From Bacillaceae bacterium JMAK1 (lineage in GTDB: Bacteria > Bacillota > Bacilli > Bacillales > Marinococcaceae): a DNA stretch of 64,000 bases. Position 1 is the first letter of the stretch. Every line of letters starts with the position of its first letter. The stretch covers positions 62,001 through 126,000 of the forward strand of contig JIBW01000011.1 in NCBI GenBank assembly GCA_012970285.1, read 5' to 3'. Positions 60,797 through 64,000 of this stretch are shown here, one piece after another. Both the position numbers and the translations under genes were made by a program. The notes under the pieces were generated by a model. It saw nothing but the letters and a program-made list of their open reading frames with translations, made no database searches and was not told the DNA's origin.

Positions 60797-61093
60797 GGTC
60801 CTTTATTTCCTAAAACCAATGGCAAACGATATTCCGTTACCTATTTAAGTGGCCACTTTAAACACCTACTCTATGAAGCCCCTTTTGACTTTGTTCGGTC
60901 ACGCAAAGACCCTATTACGGCGCACACTTGCCGTCACTATACGGCTCAATATTTAATTGAGCAAGGCGCTGATCTAACAGCCATACGTGACGCCCTTGGT
61001 CACTCATCAATCCAAACCACTGAACTATACCTCAAGCAGCGCAGACGTTATTCCGAGCATGTAGGGTTAAAAATAAAGCCAATGACTATTTAA
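60797..61093 (+). pseudogene. truncated copy of the tyrosine recombinase 3' end
   Basis: 99 codons in frame, GPLFPKTNGKRYSVTYLSGH to the same C-terminus as the intact gene, about 85% identical in DNA by eye. It keeps HTCR and the catalytic Tyr but lacks the start, the core-binding domain and the first catalytic Arg. Its terminator (61073-61106) is also retained. Confidence 0.9.
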
Positions 61094-61267
61094 TGTCATT
61101 GGCTTTATTTTTAACCAGTGCACCAGGCAATTACGGTAATGCCATCATGCCCCAACATTAATTTAATTAGCTGTAATTAACTACTATTTAGACATAACTC
61201 ATTCCCTCTCTTAATCACTCAGAATCACACTGAATCTGTTCTATTCTCGCTTAACGTAAAATACCCC

Positions 61268-61296
61268 TTACAAAGCCCTTACATATGGCTTATAAT
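61268..61296 (+). promoter_or_regulatory. toxin promoter, decayed copy 2
   Basis: TTACAA-17 bp-TATAAT, equivalent to 59129-59157. Confidence 0.7.
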
Positions 61297-61359
61297 AGAT
61301 CCCACGGGAAGATAATTCCAAACGGGAACGCTAATATAGGATGGTGGGTTGCATCCTCT

Positions 61360-61419
61360 GCTGTAGGAACGCTTGTATATACGATCGCCAAAAACCAAAA
61401 TGACGAAGAAAAAAAGTAG
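61360..61419 (+). pseudogene. type I toxin copy 2, N-terminus deleted
   Basis: 19 codons AVGTLVYTIAKNQNDEEKK plus stop. The ribosome site, start codon and first 13 residues are lost by a deletion between the 5' leader (61339-61348) and codon 14. The 5'-3' pairing is kept with compensating changes (GGATGGTGGG with CCCACCACTCC). Confidence 0.8.
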
Positions 61420-61546
61420 TCATCCCACCACTCCACAGGTAAAGGTGACTACTCTTTTTCGGAAACGAATCTGAGGAAGTAAACCCACCATTACGTTAGT
61501 TACTACCTCTAATACTGCCTGTCAGTGTGCAACCACTGACGGGCTT
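61411..61546 (-). ncRNA. antitoxin RNA, copy 2 (orphan)
   Basis: Retains the shared terminator region, the 5' stem (61517-61544) with a G-T to G-C improvement, and the conserved promoter block, although its toxin is dead. Confidence 0.6.
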
Positions 61547-61670
61547 TATTAGTTTATACTCATATTTTAGCAAATATGCAGGTTAATAAGCAAGTTTACA
61601 AGAAAAGCCACAACTAATTACAGCTAACTTCTTTTCAACACCCTTTTGATTTAATGTAAACAAGGATAGA

Positions 61671-61698
61671 AAAAGTGTTGATAAGAATCAACACTTTT
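61671..61698. terminator. perfect 12-bp hairpin terminator
   Basis: AAAAGTGTTGAT-4 nt-ATCAACACTTTT. Confidence 0.75.
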
Positions 61699-61717
61699 AA
61701 TCTTATAAAGCTGCCAA

Positions 61718-61785
61718 AGTAAGGATGGTAGCTCGATGATTAATGACCAATAGGTGTTCTCTTAGAGACTCCCCCAAAGACGTTT
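61718..61785 (-). pseudogene. fic gene fragment
   Basis: Minus-strand reading GESLREHLLVINHRATILT then a stop, matching GKSLKEHLEVINHRDAIL (residues 67-84) of the Fic protein at 62367-63104. It is fused directly to the third toxin remnant. Confidence 0.75.
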
Positions 61786-61845
61786 AGAACTTTAATATAT
61801 AAGATTTCAAGAAAGCAAAATAATGATGAAAACAGAAAAAAGTAG
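61786..61845 (+). pseudogene. type I toxin copy 3, N-terminus replaced
   Basis: 19 codons RTLIYKISRKQNNDENRKK plus stop, aligned to residues 14-32 of the intact toxin. The upstream part has been replaced by the fic fragment. Confidence 0.75.
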
Positions 61846-61955
61846 TCACTTCCACCATCCAAAGTTGTGGTAACTACTTTTCCGTTCTCAATATAGAGGA
61901 TTAGTAACCCACCGTTCTTAGGTGAATCTCTTCCCTCTAATATTGCCTGCCCAGC
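61838..61955 (-). ncRNA. antitoxin RNA, copy 3 (orphan)
   Basis: Keeps the terminator and promoter block almost identical to copy 1; the 5' stem (61925-61953) has two mismatches. Confidence 0.55.
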
Positions 61956-62044
61956 GGTTGCACACTGATGGGCTTTATTAGTTTATACTCATATCTTAGC
62001 AAATATGCAGAGTTATAAGCAACTCTCAATATACATCTTTATAT

Positions 62045-62101
62045 CACTCTTACATTACGAGCTTTTGGTTGACACCAAATTAACTCGAATAGCCAAGATA
62101 C
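62045..62101. repeat. duplicate of the fic 3' end region, copy A
   Basis: About 57 bp sharing ACTCGAATAGCCAAGATAC-type sequence with 62331-62388 (which holds the fic stop codon). Together with the fic fragment at 61718 it suggests a former second fic copy. Confidence 0.7.
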
Positions 62102-62112
62102 TTGTTTATTCA

Positions 62113-62322
62113 TCATGTATCCTCTTTATCTTTTTTTCTATCGCTATCAGTAAAAGGAACAATTTCACCATTAGGGTACTCTTTTACTAACTGATCATTC
62201 TTTTTATAGACTATATACGTATTATTAGCCCTCGCATCAATACGCGCACGATCGCCAGTCATTTTTGCCCATTTATCTACCCACTCAAACTTTCGTTGTA
62301 CACCCCTATCTTCATTTTGCAT
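62113..62322 (-). CDS. small hypothetical protein (69 aa)
   Basis: ATG after AAGGGTGGTG, 44 bp after fic. A charged soluble protein (RKFEWVDKWAKMTGDRARID) that may be a small partner of Fic; it lacks the antitoxin motif [ST]xxxE[GN]. Confidence 0.6.
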   Translation of the reverse strand: MQNEDRGVQRKFEWVDKWAKMTGDRARIDARANNTYIVYKKNDQLVKEYPNGEIVPFTDSDRKKDKEDT

Positions 62323-62366
62323 CTTTACACCACCCTTATATTACAAGCCTTTTAATTGACTCCAAA

Positions 62367-63104
62367 TTAACTAGAATAGCCAAGATACATTTCCAACGCC
62401 CTAACTTCTCGCTCCATAATATAGTCAATAATTTGACTGAAATCGCCTTTCTCACCTGCTACATCTAACGCTTTATAATAATCTTGTCGGGATTCGACTT
62501 CTGCAATGACCGGCAGATACCCGCAGCGCACTAATTCTAGATTCATGATTAATCTCCCGGTGCGTCCATTCCCATCTAAAAAAGGATGAACATTAACAAA
62601 TTTGCTATGTAACATGGCTGCTCTTACAATCGGGTGTTCAGAATCGGCAATAGATGTCTCATACCAATTCATGAGATCGTTCATATGTTCTTTGATTAAA
62701 TAAGAAGGCGTAACATTATGCGAAGCACCTTGAATCAAAACCTCTTCACCCCGATAGGAACCTGTATCCTCATCAATACCTCTCAAGATAATTGCGTGTA
62801 TATTTCGAATGTCTCGCTCTGTGATTTGATTGTTTTTGGTATTCTCGACATACAGAATGGCATCTCGGTGGTTAATGACCTCTAGGTGTTCTTTTAGAGA
62901 CTTTCCCTGACCGATGGTAATCCCATCCTCTAATATTGCTTTTGTCTCGTTTAACGTTAAGGTATTTCCTTCAATCGCATTGCTATGATAGGTGCATCGA
63001 AGAATATAGTCTTTCTGCAAAGAATGCAGCGTGTGCGAATTCATTGGCCGCTTATGGTCTAGAACTTCTTTTAGGTTCGTTACCATGGCTAGAGTTAAAT
63101 TCAT
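62367..63104 (-). CDS. fic: Fic family protein (AMPylase) with N-terminal inhibitory motif
   Basis: 245 residues. Fic core HPFLDGNGRTGR (173-184) complete, flap region SYRGEEV, and an N-terminal inhibition motif SNAIEG (41-46; [S/T]xxxE[G/N]), so class II with self-inhibition. Transfers AMP to Tyr/Thr/Ser of target proteins; target unknown. ATG after AAGGTGGTG. A free-standing regulator or toxin-like enzyme of the accessory region. Confidence 0.92.
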   Translation of the reverse strand: MNLTLAMVTNLKEVLDHKRPMNSHTLHSLQKDYILRCTYHSNAIEGNTLTLNETKAILEDGITIGQGKSLKEHLEVINHRDAILYVENTKNNQITERDIRNIHAIILRGIDEDTGSYRGEEVLIQGASHNVTPSYLIKEHMNDLMNWYETSIADSEHPIVRAAMLHSKFVNVHPFLDGNGRTGRLIMNLELVRCGYLPVIAEVESRQDYYKALDVAGEKGDFSQIIDYIMEREVRALEMYLGYSS

Positions 63105-63191
63105 TTTTTCACCACCTTAAAAAGGAGGAGCTAAATCAATAGCTCCCCCTAATACTTCTATGAATTACTCTGTCTCTTAGTCCAATTGCGA

Positions 63192-63491
63192 CTAGCTATC
63201 CGCATCAAGAGTATCATTTTTAATAGCTTGTAAAATTTCATCTAACTCTACTTCAACTTTGCCACTCTGCACAAATGATGTTAAATCGGTTAATGAAACA
63301 TAGCTTACATCATCGTCTTTTCTTTGAATGGCTTCCTTTTCAATCTCATCATCTAAACAGTTCTCCACAATCTCTTTTAACTTATTACGCCTACTTATTT
63401 CTGTAACGAAAATTACCTTATCTTCCAGAGAGTGTAGCTGATCAAATGTCGTTCCATGCTTTTTCTCTTCCATTGTAATCAACCCATTCAA
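63192..63491 (-). CDS. hypothetical protein (99 aa)
   Basis: TTG start (NGLITMEE), seven bases after AGGAAG. Acidic soluble protein with LKEIVENCLDDEIEKEAIQR and a VSYVSLTDLTSFVQSGKVEV segment. No family recognised; may pair with fic 87 bp downstream. Confidence 0.55.
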   Translation of the reverse strand: MNGLITMEEKKHGTTFDQLHSLEDKVIFVTEISRRNKLKEIVENCLDDEIEKEAIQRKDDDVSYVSLTDLTSFVQSGKVEVELDEILQAIKNDTLDADS

Positions 63492-63611
63492 ATTATGGCT
63501 TCCTATTATACTAACCGTGATACTTACTGTATAACCAAATATATCACTTCGATCACAATTTTACAACGGAACAAGATTCGCATTAAAATGATGATAAATC
63601 GTTATCTAAAC

Positions 63612-63845
63612 CTAGCTTAGTACTTTAAACAAATTCTCACTGTCGCGATAAGTGAAATATTCTAAAACCACACTTGGACAATGTTCACATACCCAGAAAT
63701 GCGTCTCTTCACCTTCCCACGAGCCTTCTGTAATAGGTACTGAACGGTATTCCATCGAGTCTTGCCAACAGAGCGGGCAATGCATCTCACCTCTAAATAT
63801 TTCTCGGTCTTCATCCCCATTAAGGCTAACTTCTCTGAGTGGCAT
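63612..63845 (-). CDS. zinc-ribbon-like small protein
   Basis: 77 residues from ATG; the same frame is open for about 30 more codons upstream without a usable start or ribosome site, so the true 5' end is uncertain and the gene may be truncated. CPLC and CEHC pairs (about residues 23-26 and 53-56) suggest a zinc ribbon. Function unknown. Confidence 0.45.
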   Translation of the reverse strand: MPLREVSLNGDEDREIFRGEMHCPLCWQDSMEYRSVPITEGSWEGEETHFWVCEHCPSVVLEYFTYRDSENLFKVLS

Positions 63846-63947
63846 CCACTTGAACGGATCACGCTCATATAAGTGACCTTCTTCACTAGATCCTTCATAC
63901 CGTATTAAAAATTCGGATTTCTTATATGATTTCAGTTCAAAATTAGC

Positions 63948-64000
63948 TTAAGAAACTAAGCCGAAATCAATGATATATTGACCTTTATCTTCAGTAATAA
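63948..64000 (-). CDS. partial gene at window edge (C-terminus only)
   Basis: Open minus-strand frame reading ITEDKGQYIIDFGLVS then stop TAA at 63948-63950. It enters from beyond the window; identity unknown. Confidence 0.4.
   Translation of the reverse strand, partial: ITEDKGQYIIDFGLVS

Noticed and set aside
62005-62190. 61-codon plus-strand frame with hydrophobic residues
   Set aside because: It crosses the antitoxin promoter and the fic duplication, has no ribosome site, and is best explained by AT-rich sequence.
63662-63898. 78-codon minus-strand frame overlapping the zinc-ribbon gene
   Set aside because: The other frame carries paired CxxC motifs and reads like a real protein; this one does not.

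Overview
The window looks like part of a conjugative plasmid or integrative conjugative element from a Gram-positive Bacillota, most likely a Bacillaceae. The evidence is strong AGGAGG-type ribosome binding sites, many TTG/GTG starts, lipoproteins, an S-layer-homology (SLH) protein, a PrgI/VirB3-type transfer protein and Bacillus-type arsenate reductase and prophage-like type I toxin genes. The species cannot be read from the sequence. The central block (about 3.2-42.6 kb, all on the minus strand) is visibly more GC-rich than the AT-rich flanks.

Layout. 0-2.7 kb: a zinc-hook SMC/Rad50-like ATPase. 3.2-9.7 kb: small unknown proteins, a lipoprotein, a winged-helix protein beside a 94-bp nested inverted repeat (possible origin or operator), a RusA-like nuclease and an AIM24-family protein. 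9.7-16.2 kb: a complete-looking Tad/Flp-type pilus set (two short pilins, pseudopilins, TadC, TadB, TadA/CpaF ATPase, TadZ/CpaE, CpaB). 16.3-26.7 kb: secreted and surface proteins (a coiled-coil adhesin-like protein, an SLH protein, an LRR protein), a prepilin-peptidase candidate and a second TadZ-like protein carrying a 206-residue coiled-coil repeat. 26.7-40.4 kb: a type IV secretion set (VirB1-like hydrolase, VirB6-like, split VirB4, PrgI/VirB3, VirB2-like proteins). The VirB1-like gene is interrupted by a group II intron whose excision would restore a 730-residue frame. 40.5-42.6 kb: an unknown protein, a DsbA-like oxidase and small proteins. No coupling protein (VirD4) or relaxase is seen, so the element continues outside the window.

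43.63-56.30 kb is a Tn3-family transposon with 49-bp terminal inverted repeats and a perfect 5-bp target duplication (TAATA). It is inserted at the start codon of an already frameshifted HTH gene. It carries tnpA (one internal TGA), a TnpI-like tyrosine recombinase, a decayed fluC/crcB fragment, a universal stress protein with a SulP transporter, and an arsenic cassette (arsR-arsB-arsC-trxB-phosphatase, plus a divergent arsR2-flavoprotein).

56.7-64 kb is a mosaic accessory region: a tyrosine recombinase and a truncated copy of its 3' end, one intact and two decapitated type I toxin-antitoxin modules whose antitoxin halves are retained, a bacteriocin-like secreted protein with a small membrane partner, a Fic protein with a fic fragment nearby, and small unknown genes.

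The most interesting system is the single co-directional cluster that puts a Tad pilus, a surface-anchoring/adhesin set, extracytoplasmic disulfide chemistry and a Gram-positive T4SS side by side. I infer a mating apparatus in which a Tad-type pilus makes or stabilises contact for the T4SS. Intrinsic terminators sit just before several genes in the cluster, which suggests attenuation or processive antitermination.
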